Shown piece by piece: positions 35,663 through 42,615 of a stretch of 42,923 bases of DNA. Made by a program: the position numbers and the translations under genes. Source of the stretch: Microbacteriaceae bacterium. GTDB lineage: Bacteria > Actinomycetota > Actinomycetes > Actinomycetales > Microbacteriaceae. The notes under the pieces are model-generated. The model ran no database searches and had not been told where the DNA came from. It worked only from the letters and a program-made list of their open reading frames with translations. The DNA is taken from NCBI GenBank assembly GCA_947378555.1, contig CANCKM010000006.1:1-42923 (forward strand), given 5' to 3'. Positions within the stretch are counted from its first letter, which is position 1. Each line of letters starts with the position of its first letter.

Positions 35663-35712
35663 ATTTCGAGCAAATCCGAGAGGGTTTCAGCAAAACTACG
35701 CAACCATTTCGT

Positions 35713-35740
35713 AACCTGACACGCCTAAATTATTCAGGTT
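35713..35740. repeat. Inverted repeat just upstream of the small-ORF promoter
   Basis: AACCTGA (35713-35719) and TCAGGTT (35734-35740) are separated by 14 bp and abut the -35 box; followed by TTTTGG. It may be an operator for the small ORF or a weak terminator of the NlpC/P60 gene. Confidence 0.35.
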
Positions 35741-35769
35741 TTGGTCAGCATTAAGCTCTAGCCTGTTAT
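35741..35769 (+). promoter_or_regulatory. Promoter of the 32-codon ORF
   Basis: TTGGTC (35741-35746), 17 bp, TGTTAT (35764-35769); transcription would start at about 35776, 30 nt before the GTG. Confidence 0.5.
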
Positions 35770-35805
35770 TAGGTACCTACCGTTTATTTGGAAGGGGAGT
35801 CGATT

Positions 35806-35904
35806 GTGGTCACGCTAAACCTGCCTGCCAAGCATGTTTATCAACAACGCCATGGCCAACAACCCATCCAAGCTTCGGCTGAATCAACGCGTCGTCCATT
35901 GTGA
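35806..35904 (+). CDS. 32-residue ORF ending in a terminator; leader peptide or small protein
   Basis: This short frame starts GTG with AGGGGAG 6 nt upstream, one of the strongest ribosome binding sites in the window, and a -35/-10 pair further up. The product starts VVTLNLPAKHVYQQRHGQQP and ends in ASAESTRRPL; it is polar, Gln/His-rich, with no TM segment or known domain. Its stop codon lies inside an intrinsic terminator, so ribosome position could affect termination and hence transcription into the HNH gene 78 bp downstream. It may be an attenuator leader peptide, a stand-alone small protein, or part of a small RNA; I do not recognise it. Confidence 0.5.
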   Translation: MVTLNLPAKHVYQQRHGQQPIQASAESTRRPL

Positions 35905-35918
35905 CGGCGCGTTTTTTA
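35887..35918 (+). terminator. Intrinsic terminator overlapping the end of the 32-codon ORF
   Basis: ACGCGTCGTC (35887-35896) pairs with GACGGCGCGT (35903-35912), 10 bp with one G-U, loop CATTGT, followed by T6 ATT. The ORF stop (35902-35904) sits in the loop and 3' arm. The 320-bp gap between the NlpC/P60 and HNH genes is otherwise explained only by this small transcription unit. Confidence 0.9.
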
Positions 35919-35982
35919 TTGCCCGAACGCTAGTTGCCGCCCGAAAACCCAGAATCCGTCTGGGTGATTTCGAAAGGACAAA

Positions 35983-36480
35983 ATGCGCACATTGGTTTTG
36001 AATGCTGGATACGAGCCGCTTGCCGTGGTCTCTTTTAAGCGAGCGATTATTTTGGTGCTCAATAAGAAGGCAACGGTATTGCAAGGCGCTGCCAATCAGG
36101 TGGTTCGAAGCGCCAGCGGCGAATACGAACTGCCCTCGGTGATTTTGCTGTCAAGATACGTGCGAATCCCCGGCGCCAAGGCGGTTCCGGTTTCACGCCG
36201 AGGTGTTTTGCGCCGCGATAACCACCGCTGCGCCTATTGCGGTCGAGCCGCAAACACCATCGATCACATTCACCCTAAATCCAGAGGTGGAAAAGACAGT
36301 TGGGAAAACCTGGTTGCCTGTTGCCTGCGCTGCAACAACCTAAAAAGCGACAAGCCACTTGCAGAAATCGGTTGGACACTAAAGGTGACGCCAAAAATGC
36401 CAACCGGTCACGTTTGGTCGGTTCGTGGGGCCGAGAGTCTGGATCCCAACTGGGATGCCTATCTTCAACTGGCAGCTTGA
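35983..36480 (+). CDS. HNH endonuclease family protein
   Basis: 165 residues. The HNH domain (about 73-125) has RRDNHRCAYCGRAANTIDHIHPKSRGG, then SWENLVACCLRCNNLKSDK: the DH and N of the HNH metal site plus two CxxC zinc pairs (CAYC and CLRC). The N-terminal 70 residues (LVLNAGYEPLAVVSFKRAII) are the conserved extension of the chromosomal actinobacterial HNH group, which is not linked to phage here. The physiological substrate is unknown. AAAGGA precedes the ATG. Confidence 0.92.
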   Translation: MRTLVLNAGYEPLAVVSFKRAIILVLNKKATVLQGAANQVVRSASGEYELPSVILLSRYVRIPGAKAVPVSRRGVLRRDNHRCAYCGRAANTIDHIHPKSRGGKDSWENLVACCLRCNNLKSDKPLAEIGWTLKVTPKMPTGHVWSVRGAESLDPNWDAYLQLAA

Positions 36481-36481
36481 G

Positions 36482-36553
36482 TGACCCCGAGAAGAATCGA
36501 ACTTCCGCACAAGGTTTAGGAAACCTCTGCTCTATCCACTGAGCTACGGGGCC
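36482..36553 (-). tRNA. tRNA-Arg (CCU)
   Basis: On the minus strand, acceptor GGCCCCG pairs with CGGGGTC (one G-U), D stem GCTC/GAGC, anticodon stem GAGGT/ACCTT with loop TTCCTAA giving CCT, T arm GAAG-TTCGATT-CTTC. The discriminator is A; CCA is not encoded. A TAGACT -10 box lies upstream at 36566-36571 (minus strand). The 3' end is 1 bp from the HNH stop. Confidence 0.93.
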
Positions 36554-36565
36554 GCAGATTACTTG

Positions 36566-36571
36566 AGTCTA
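36566..36571 (-). promoter_or_regulatory. -10 box TAGACT for tRNA-Arg
   Basis: On the minus strand TAGACT lies 12 nt before the mature tRNA 5' end; TTCGCA 18 bp further up is a weak -35. Confidence 0.45.
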
Positions 36572-36652
36572 TCCGAGGCAATGGGGGGTTGCGAAGTTCT
36601 AATTGTTTTGAAAGCAACGGCAAGCCTGACCGCTGTTTTGATGCTAAAAAGT

Positions 36653-36658
36653 TAGGCT
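36653..36658 (+). promoter_or_regulatory. Leaderless -10 box TAGGCT for the helicase-like gene
   Basis: TAGGCT ends 6 nt before the GTG at 36665, which favours that start over the ATG four codons later. Confidence 0.45.
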
Positions 36659-36664
36659 TCAAAA

Positions 36665-39600
36665 GTGGAAACGAAAATGAACCTTTGGCAAGAGTGGCAG
36701 AACCAACTCGGCGTGCTCGGGGTCACCAATCCGCTCCTAAACTTTGAACCAAACACCTTCGGTCAAATCGATCTAGACCGTGCTCACCCGGGCGGGCTAG
36801 CCCAGTTTGTTGGCGGTGGAGCGACGGTGCTGAGCAATCTGATGCGCGACCCGCTTGCCTACTCTCGGGCTGCTTCGGCATCCAGACGAATCAAAGCCAA
36901 AGCCGAACTGCTCGAGCAACATTTCGGTATCGCCTCGATGCACTTGGTTGGTGGCTTGGTCAACTTTGCCGCCGACGGCTTCGATCTGAGTGAACCAATA
37001 TTTCTATGGCCGATGCGCATTGTTAGCAAGGGTGACGATTTCGAGTTCTCGCTGGCGGGTGCTGCCAGAGTCAACCCGGCTCTCATCGAATCACTAGCAA
37101 CTTGCTACGGCATCAGGCTCAACCCGGCCGAACTGCTAAATCGGTTGGACAAAAACAGCGACCTGATTCCGATTGCCGTCCTTGAATACCTGAGCCAGTT
37201 GACCGCTCAAAAGGCCAACCTAGATTTGCAGCGCATGCTGGTTGTTGGCAACTTCAGCACCGTGCCAACCGAGTTGCTTGCCGACTTCCAGCGCAACGAT
37301 AACCCGCTGCTTATGCAGTTGGCCGATGAGCAAGAGCACTACCTGGTCAGCGACACCATCGAGGGTGCCACAGAAAACCCAACCCCAATTCCGATGGATG
37401 TTGCCCTCGTCGCCGATGCCGATCAAACGCAGCAGCACATCGTGGCTCGGGCTGCGGCCGGGCACAGCTTCGCCGTTGAAACCCTGCCCGGTTGCGGCTA
37501 TACCCAAACCGTGGTCAATATTCTTGGCGCTCTGGTTAGCCAGGGCAAACAGGTTTTGGTGGTAGCACCGAGGCGTTTGACGCTCAACGAGATTTCGGAT
37601 CGACTGGCCCACCTCGGGCTAAATGGCCTCGGCATTCGCTCGACCTCAACCTGGCTCGACCTGGTGGCAGCGATTTCGAGAAACGAAAAGGCCAGACCAA
37701 GTGCGCTGGCCGAGGCTCGTGAACGACTGGCTGAGGTTTCGGATGATCTGAACCGGTACTTCGATGCTTTGAACCGTAGCGATGAAGAGCTGGGTGTTTC
37801 AATCAGCCAGGTTCTTGAGGAGCTTTCGGCGCTAAGTGCCATGCCGCACGCTCCGGTGACCAAGGCTCGAATCAGCCGAGACAAGCTCGCTTTGAATGCC
37901 GATCGCACTCAGGGCTTGCTGTTACTGCAGAGCGCATTCGACCTTGGCGAGTTCAAGTTCGGGCCTCAGGACAGCGCTTGGTACCAGGCCCGTTTTGATT
38001 CACCCGCAGCTGTTGATGCGGCTGTCGAACTCGCCATCCGGTTGCGCGACGAGTCGCTGCCCAAACTCAAAGAGCAACTGGCCGAGTTCATTGCGGCTGC
38101 CAGGTTTAAGCCCGCCGATTCGGTCTCTGACTGGGGCGGCTACCTGCGTTTGTTTAGTGGCATTCGCGAGACTCTGGATCGTTTTGTGCCCGATGTTTAT
38201 GACCGCCCACTTGATGAGTTGATTGCCGCCACCGGTCAGCGCAAGGAGCGCAGCAACCTTTCTGGCGGCACTCGTCGACGCCTTAAGAAGTTGGCTAAGG
38301 AATATTTGCGCCCTGGCATGACGGTGACCGACATGAACTCGGCGCTTCGAGCCATTGAAGAGCAGCGTCAGCAGTGGTCACGTTTTTGTCTTATTTCCAG
38401 CCCGCCTCATGTTCAACCGGGCATAAATGAAGCGCTGGTTGCCTATCAGGGCTTCATGCAAGACCTTGATCAGCTGCAGAGTCACCTTGATGCCAACAGC
38501 GACGAACGGCCCCTGGCTGCGTTGAATCTGGCTGATCTAGAGGCAAAACTTGTTTCGCTCAGCACCGACACCGCTGCCTTAGAAAACCTGGGGGATCGCT
38601 CGCTCGTCAGTGCGCAGTTGCATGAGTTGGGGCTCGGCAAACTGGTTCGCGACCTCGGGCGTTTGCACGTGGCCAAGGATCACTTGGCAAGCGAGTTTGA
38701 TTTGGCCTGGTGGCAGTCGGCCCTTGAGGTTCTCAGCAGCAATGACAATGTTCTGCTCGGCTACAGCTCTGAGCAGATTGCCGCCCTTGAGCAACGCTTC
38801 AGGCAGGGCGATGCCCAGCTGGTGGTTCAGGCGGCCGCCGAGTTGAACTTTGATTTAAATCAACGATGGATAACCGCCTTGGCGCAGTACCCTGCCGAGA
38901 CAGCTGCCTTTCGCAGTTTGCTCAAGACAGGGTCTGCCGATTTTGTTTCTGCATCCAAGGTTGCACCTAACGTCTTTGCGGTAATCGCACCGGTTTTGAT
39001 GATGTCGCCTTTTGAGGTTGCCACCAAGGTTCCAAGCGACCATGTCTTCGATACCGTTTTGGTGCTAGATGCGGCTGGCACCACAACCGCCGAAAACTTC
39101 TCGGCATTGCGCAGGGCCAAGCAGGTGATTGCCTTTGGTGATGAGGCAATAGCTAATCCGGTCGGCTTTGAGGTTGAATGCCGTCCAAAGTTGTTGGGCC
39201 TTGGTTTTAGTGTGAACTCGATTTACCAGGATGTTCGCGAGCACTTTGACAGCGAGGTTTTGCGTCGCAGCTATCGCACCAGCGGGCAGATTCTTGGCTC
39301 GCTCATTAATCGCGAGTTTTACCAAAACCGCATCATTTTTGAACCGACCGCCGAGCAATTTTTGGGCAACAGCAACTTCCACATCGAGTTTGTCACCGAA
39401 GGAAACCGCGCCAACAATCCGGTTGAGGGTGCTAACGAAAGCCTAGACGCCGAGGTTCGCAAGACTGTCGACCTGATTTTTAATCACGCGCTTTGGCACC
39501 CCGAAGAATCCCTTCTGGTGTCATCGGCATCCGCCATGCACGCCGACCGCTTGCGCAATGCCGTTCACGTTGGCTTGAAGAACAACCCAAACCTGCGCCA

Positions 39601-40342
39601 GTTCTTTGAGGTTCACGGTCACGAGCGATTCGAAATCACCCCGTTGTCAGAACTTGCCCATCGCACCGCCGACCGAGTCATCTTTTCGATTGGTTTTGGC
39701 AAGACCCAGCAGGGTGGCCGACTAACCAACTTCGGCCAGCTGAGCGAGCCAGATGGTCGTCGTGCTCTGGCAAACCTCTTGGTGAGTGCTCGTCACAGCA
39801 TCACAGTGGTTAGTTGTTTTGATTCGAGTTCGATTGCCGAAGAGAACCTGAAGGGTGGCTCGTCGTATCTAAAGGATCTGCTCGATGCCAAGGCCGCTCA
39901 GGTTGTCTCGACCGAAGTTGTTGAAAACGATCCGATGCTTCGAGACCTCTCGCTGCGGCTGCGCAAGTTGGGAGTCAGGGTTGACTCACAGTTTGGCGAT
40001 CGTTTGCCACTGGCCATAAGTTTTGCCAAGTCGGCAGCCGTTATCGAGCCGGATTGGGCTTTGCTTGGCAGTAGCTTGCGAGAGCGTCTGCGTCTGCGAC
40101 CTTATCTCTTGGGTGCCATGGGCTGGCAGTACATCAGGGTTCACAGTTTTGAACTTTTCGCCGACCCTCAAGCGATGGCTCAAAAGATTGCTCAATCGGT
40201 TGGTATTCAGGTGGCCAAGCGACCTCAGGTGTTGTTTGATGAATCCGACCGCGCCTTTGAAGACACCGATTTGGCCTGGGGCGAAAAATCAGATTCTAAT
40301 GATGATCGACTGCGCCAAGATAAACCACCGCACTGGGGCTAG
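36665..40342 (+). CDS. SF1 (UPF1-like) helicase-fold protein with degenerate ATPase motifs and MTES_1575-like C-terminal domain
   Basis: 1225 residues. The layout is that of large actinobacterial AAA_11/AAA_12-type helicases: an N-terminal domain (about 1-230), a first RecA-like segment with LPGCGYTQTVVNILGAL at 274-290, an insertion rich in coiled-coil-like helices (about 340-780), motif II region VLVLDAAGTTT (Asp802), motif III-like AFGDEAIANP (about 825), the SF1 stretch LRRSYRTSGQILGSLINREFY (about 863), and the motif V/VI region GRRALANLLVSARHSITVVS. Walker A lysine is Tyr279, motif II lacks its glutamate and the motif VI TRAR is VSAR. The last about 100 residues (RLRKLGVRVDSQFGDRL; LLGAMGWQYIRVHSFELFADP) resemble the REase-like MTES_1575 domain, but its catalytic D/E-x-K is not evident. 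ATPase and nuclease activity are therefore doubtful. Confidence 0.75.
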   Translation: METKMNLWQEWQNQLGVLGVTNPLLNFEPNTFGQIDLDRAHPGGLAQFVGGGATVLSNLMRDPLAYSRAASASRRIKAKAELLEQHFGIASMHLVGGLVNFAADGFDLSEPIFLWPMRIVSKGDDFEFSLAGAARVNPALIESLATCYGIRLNPAELLNRLDKNSDLIPIAVLEYLSQLTAQKANLDLQRMLVVGNFSTVPTELLADFQRNDNPLLMQLADEQEHYLVSDTIEGATENPTPIPMDVALVADADQTQQHIVARAAAGHSFAVETLPGCGYTQTVVNILGALVSQGKQVLVVAPRRLTLNEISDRLAHLGLNGLGIRSTSTWLDLVAAISRNEKARPSALAEARERLAEVSDDLNRYFDALNRSDEELGVSISQVLEELSALSAMPHAPVTKARISRDKLALNADRTQGLLLLQSAFDLGEFKFGPQDSAWYQARFDSPAAVDAAVELAIRLRDESLPKLKEQLAEFIAAARFKPADSVSDWGGYLRLFSGIRETLDRFVPDVYDRPLDELIAATGQRKERSNLSGGTRRRLKKLAKEYLRPGMTVTDMNSALRAIEEQRQQWSRFCLISSPPHVQPGINEALVAYQGFMQDLDQLQSHLDANSDERPLAALNLADLEAKLVSLSTDTAALENLGDRSLVSAQLHELGLGKLVRDLGRLHVAKDHLASEFDLAWWQSALEVLSSNDNVLLGYSSEQIAALEQRFRQGDAQLVVQAAAELNFDLNQRWITALAQYPAETAAFRSLLKTGSADFVSASKVAPNVFAVIAPVLMMSPFEVATKVPSDHVFDTVLVLDAAGTTTAENFSALRRAKQVIAFGDEAIANPVGFEVECRPKLLGLGFSVNSIYQDVREHFDSEVLRRSYRTSGQILGSLINREFYQNRIIFEPTAEQFLGNSNFHIEFVTEGNRANNPVEGANESLDAEVRKTVDLIFNHALWHPEESLLVSSASAMHADRLRNAVHVGLKNNPNLRQFFEVHGHERFEITPLSELAHRTADRVIFSIGFGKTQQGGRLTNFGQLSEPDGRRALANLLVSARHSITVVSCFDSSSIAEENLKGGSSYLKDLLDAKAAQVVSTEVVENDPMLRDLSLRLRKLGVRVDSQFGDRLPLAISFAKSAAVIEPDWALLGSSLRERLRLRPYLLGAMGWQYIRVHSFELFADPQAMAQKIAQSVGIQVAKRPQVLFDESDRAFEDTDLAWGEKSDSNDDRLRQDKPPHWG

Positions 40343-40363
40343 AGCCCAAAAGCGTCTTGAGCT

Positions 40364-40576
40364 TTAGGATTCCGAGCTTGAGCTGTTCTTTGGCGGGCTC
40401 GCGGCGTTATCCGTCTTGTAAAAACCGCTGCCCTTGAAGGTCACGTCGCCCAAGCCAAAAACCTTGATTAGGTTGCCCTTGCACTCCGGGCATATGGTCA
40501 AGGCATCTTCACTCAGCGCCTGATTAATGTCGAAGGCGTGTGCGCACTTTTTGCACTTGTATGAGTAGATTGGCAT
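40364..40576 (-). CDS. FmdB-family zinc ribbon protein
   Basis: 70 residues. MPIYSYKCKKCAHAFDINQ carries the first CxxC and TICPECKGN the second, giving a single rubredoxin-like zinc ribbon, followed by KVFGLGDVTFKGSGFYKTD, the FmdB/CxxC_CXXC_SSSS pattern with a Ser-rich tail. Role as a putative regulator is unproven. It lies 4 bp after the cyclo-ligase gene, the same neighbour as in mycobacteria (Rv0991c/Rv0992c), and also has its own leaderless-type promoter whose -10 box overlaps the cyclo-ligase stop codon. Confidence 0.92.
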   Translation of the reverse strand: MPIYSYKCKKCAHAFDINQALSEDALTICPECKGNLIKVFGLGDVTFKGSGFYKTDNAASPPKNSSSSES

Positions 40577-40580
40577 CTTG

Positions 40581-41204
40581 CTAGTTTAAGCCCTCATCAA
40601 ACTTTATGGTTTTGGTCGCTGTTATCGCGGCCGTCACCTTTCTGTCATGAGACTCGGCTGGAATCTCGGTCAAAACTTCTGGGTCGTAAACCACGGCAAC
40701 CGTCAGGGGCATGGTAGATCCGGCCGTCCGCTTTTGTTCTTTCAGCGAAGCCAGGGCGCGGTCGTAGTAGCCCAGCCCTTTTCCCAGGCGGTTACCATTT
40801 AGATCAACTGCGGAGGCCGGCAAAATAATCAAGTCGGCTTCTGATAACTCGGCGACCGGGCCAACCGGTTCGGCAAAGCCGTGGATTCCAATGCTCGTTG
40901 AAACCCCATCCCAGCTAACCCAGTGCAGTTCGCGGTCGGGTTTTGCAACGGGAAGCAAAACTGAGATCGATGCCCCAGTTAGTTTTTCGAGAAAGGGTCG
41001 AAGTTCTGGCTCTGTGCCATAGGGCAGGTAAGCCGCAACGGTTCCGATTTTTCGCCCTTCGCAATAGCGAACCAGTTGATTGCAAAACCCCTCGGCCAGC
41101 GCCTGCAAATCCTCGGTGGAGGCGTTAACGTAAAAGGTCTCTCTGGCCGACTTCAACTGCGCTCGCAGTTTTCCTTTTCGATTTGCAAGCGAGATTTCAT
41201 CCAT
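40581..41204 (-). CDS. 5-formyltetrahydrofolate cyclo-ligase
   Basis: 207 residues. The ATP-binding N-terminal region KGKLRAQLKSAR (about 10-21), VAAYLPYGTEPELRPFLEKL with the folate-site residues, and the signature NRLGKGLGYYDRAL (about 145-158, phosphate-binding loop) are characteristic. The enzyme converts 5-formyl-THF to methenyl-THF using ATP. There is no Shine-Dalgarno; CAAGAT, a near -10 hexamer, lies 7 nt upstream on the minus strand, and the divergent rimJ-like start is only 18 bp away. In many relatives galU and glp lie between the two genes; here they are absent. Confidence 0.94.
   Translation of the reverse strand: MDEISLANRKGKLRAQLKSARETFYVNASTEDLQALAEGFCNQLVRYCEGRKIGTVAAYLPYGTEPELRPFLEKLTGASISVLLPVAKPDRELHWVSWDGVSTSIGIHGFAEPVGPVAELSEADLIILPASAVDLNGNRLGKGLGYYDRALASLKEQKRTAGSTMPLTVAVVYDPEVLTEIPAESHDRKVTAAITATKTIKFDEGLN
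40583..40588 (-). promoter_or_regulatory. Leaderless -10 box TAAACT for the FmdB gene
   Basis: On the minus strand TAAACT ends 6 nt before the ATG at 40576 and runs into the TAG stop codon of the upstream cyclo-ligase gene. Confidence 0.5.
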
Positions 41205-41209
41205 GCGAC

Positions 41210-41215
41210 TAATCT
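41210..41215. promoter_or_regulatory. Overlapping divergent leaderless -10 boxes
   Basis: On the plus strand TAATCT (41210-41215) lies 7 nt before GTG 41223. On the minus strand CAAGAT (41212-41217) lies 7 nt before the cyclo-ligase ATG (41204). The two hexamers share four base pairs, so one element may serve both directions. Confidence 0.45.
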
Positions 41216-41222
41216 TGCCATC

Positions 41223-41834
41223 GTGCCCATGCCTTTTGCCCTAACCCATGACGATGTAAAACTACGTCTGTTGCGTATGCGTGATTCCAAGGCGCTCGAG
41301 CGGGCGATACTGGGCAATCGCGAATGGTTGCGGCCTTGGGAGGCCACTAGCCCAAACCGACCCAACTCTTTCGATATAAAGGCTCAATCGAGGGCATTGC
41401 TTCGTCAAATGGACGAGCAGAGTGGACTGCCTTTTGTGATCGAGGTGTCTGGCGAGGTGGTTGGCCAACTCAATGTTGCCAACATGCTTTATGGTTCGGT
41501 GAGTTCGGCGGTGCTTGGCTACTGGGTCGTCCCTGAGGTTGCCGGGCGTGGAATCGTGCCAACGGCTGTGGCGTTGGCGAGCGATTATCTTTTCAACATC
41601 GTCGGCATGCACCGAATCGAGATAGACATTCGACCCGAAAACAAACCCAGCCTTCGGGTCGTTGAAAAGCTTGGCTTTCGCTATGAGGGTTTAAAGCAGG
41701 GCTACATCCATATAAATGGGGCCTGGCGCGACCATTACGTTTTTTCCCTAACGCATGAAGAGGTGCCAGACGGTGTTCTCAATCGCTGGTTGAGGCGCCA
41801 GGTTCCGCAACTCAAATACCCTTGGAACGATTAG
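41223..41834 (+). CDS. rimJ: RimJ/RimL-type GNAT N-acetyltransferase
   Basis: 203 residues. LRLLRMRDSKALERAILGNREWLRPWE (about 14-40) is the N-terminal RimJ-like stretch, LGYWVVPEVAGRGIVPTAVALASDYLF (about 100-126) the acetyl-CoA loop with GRG, and IEIDIRPENKPSLRVVEKLGFRYEG the closing motif B. RimJ acetylates the N-terminus of ribosomal protein S5 in E. coli; the target here is not proved. I chose GTG 41223, 7 nt after TAATCT; the ATG two codons later is the alternative. The GlpR-like gene follows, as in mycobacteria (rimJ Rv0995, Rv0996). Confidence 0.88.
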   Translation: MPMPFALTHDDVKLRLLRMRDSKALERAILGNREWLRPWEATSPNRPNSFDIKAQSRALLRQMDEQSGLPFVIEVSGEVVGQLNVANMLYGSVSSAVLGYWVVPEVAGRGIVPTAVALASDYLFNIVGMHRIEIDIRPENKPSLRVVEKLGFRYEGLKQGYIHINGAWRDHYVFSLTHEEVPDGVLNRWLRRQVPQLKYPWND

Positions 41835-41896
41835 CTTCGCTCGAATAAAAAACAAACACGCAGCCCGAAATGTACCTTTCGCAGGCAAACACCTCA

Positions 41897-41902
41897 TATC
41901 GT
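41897..41902 (+). promoter_or_regulatory. Leaderless -10 box TATCGT for the GlpR-like gene
   Basis: TATCGT lies 6 nt before the ATG at 41909; TATCGTTAAC is the same 10-mer found before senX3. Confidence 0.5.
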
Positions 41903-41908
41903 TAACGT

Positions 41909-42565
41909 ATGGACTTTTCTTGGCTTGGCGGCATCACGCTAGCGGCAGTTGCCGTGCTTTGGATTGTGTTCTTCATACCCTCTTGGTTTCACCGCAGCCA
42001 AGACAAAACCTATAACCGCAGCAATCGTCGCGAACAAGCTTCGGTGGTGCGCGAACTCAGGCAGCCAAGGGCAAACAGCATGCTGTCGGTTGCTGAAAAA
42101 GTTCACATGCTAACCACTCGGGTTCAGTTTTTTATGTCCCTTTCGATTCTTGGATTTGTGACGGCAATCGTTTCGGTTGGGTTGGCTTTCATCAACCCCT
42201 TTACTCTTTTTGGAACTGTCGCGGGGCTGGGGGTCTTTGCCCTCTCTAGACAGGTGGTGCGCGCGGCCAGCCGCGAACGCATCAAGTTGTCTAAGGTGGC
42301 GGCTCGAGCAAGAACATCCATCGCTAGTTCTTTGGTTGCTTGGGGCACCCAGGATCAAGCTCTTCAGTTGGCGCAGAGCGCCGACCCAAGGGCGTGGACT
42401 CCAAACGTTTTGCCAGCTCCCGTTAATCAGCTTCGGGTGGGTGAACTGCAGGTTTCGCCGATGGCCGAGGTGGTGAACATTGCTGCCGCTGAACAGCCAA
42501 AAACCGATTCGCTCGATTCGCAAAAACTCGATGAGATTCTGCAACGCCGCCGCGCTTTGGGCTAG
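41909..42565 (+). CDS. GlpR-like divisome membrane protein
   Basis: 218 residues. TM helices at about 8-27 (ITLAAVAVLWIVFFIPSWF) and 73-110 (FFMSLSILGFVTAIVSVGLAF and NPFTLFGTVAGLGVFALS), with a basic loop between (RSQDKTYNRSNRREQ) and a C-terminal soluble tail ending in DEILQRRRALG. Topology, length class and position after rimJ resemble Rv0996 and corynebacterial GlpR, the membrane receptor of the gephyrin-like division protein Glp. The identification rests on synteny and topology, not on a decisive motif. No glp gene is present at its usual place. Confidence 0.6.
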   Translation: MDFSWLGGITLAAVAVLWIVFFIPSWFHRSQDKTYNRSNRREQASVVRELRQPRANSMLSVAEKVHMLTTRVQFFMSLSILGFVTAIVSVGLAFINPFTLFGTVAGLGVFALSRQVVRAASRERIKLSKVAARARTSIASSLVAWGTQDQALQLAQSADPRAWTPNVLPAPVNQLRVGELQVSPMAEVVNIAAAEQPKTDSLDSQKLDEILQRRRALG

Positions 42566-42568
42566 ACT
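42563..42568 (+). promoter_or_regulatory. Probable -10 box TAGACT for the repeat protein
   Basis: TAGACT begins in the stop codon of the GlpR-like gene (TAG 42563-42565) and would start a leader of about 40 nt that holds AGGAG. Confidence 0.4.
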
Positions 42569-42615
42569 GCTGACAATCCGCGAACAATTATTAATAAACA
42601 TCAGGAGTAAACAAC

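Noticed and set aside
40023-40367. Plus-strand frame overlapping the end of the helicase-like gene
   Set aside because: It lies in another frame within a clearly coding region and has no independent start signal.
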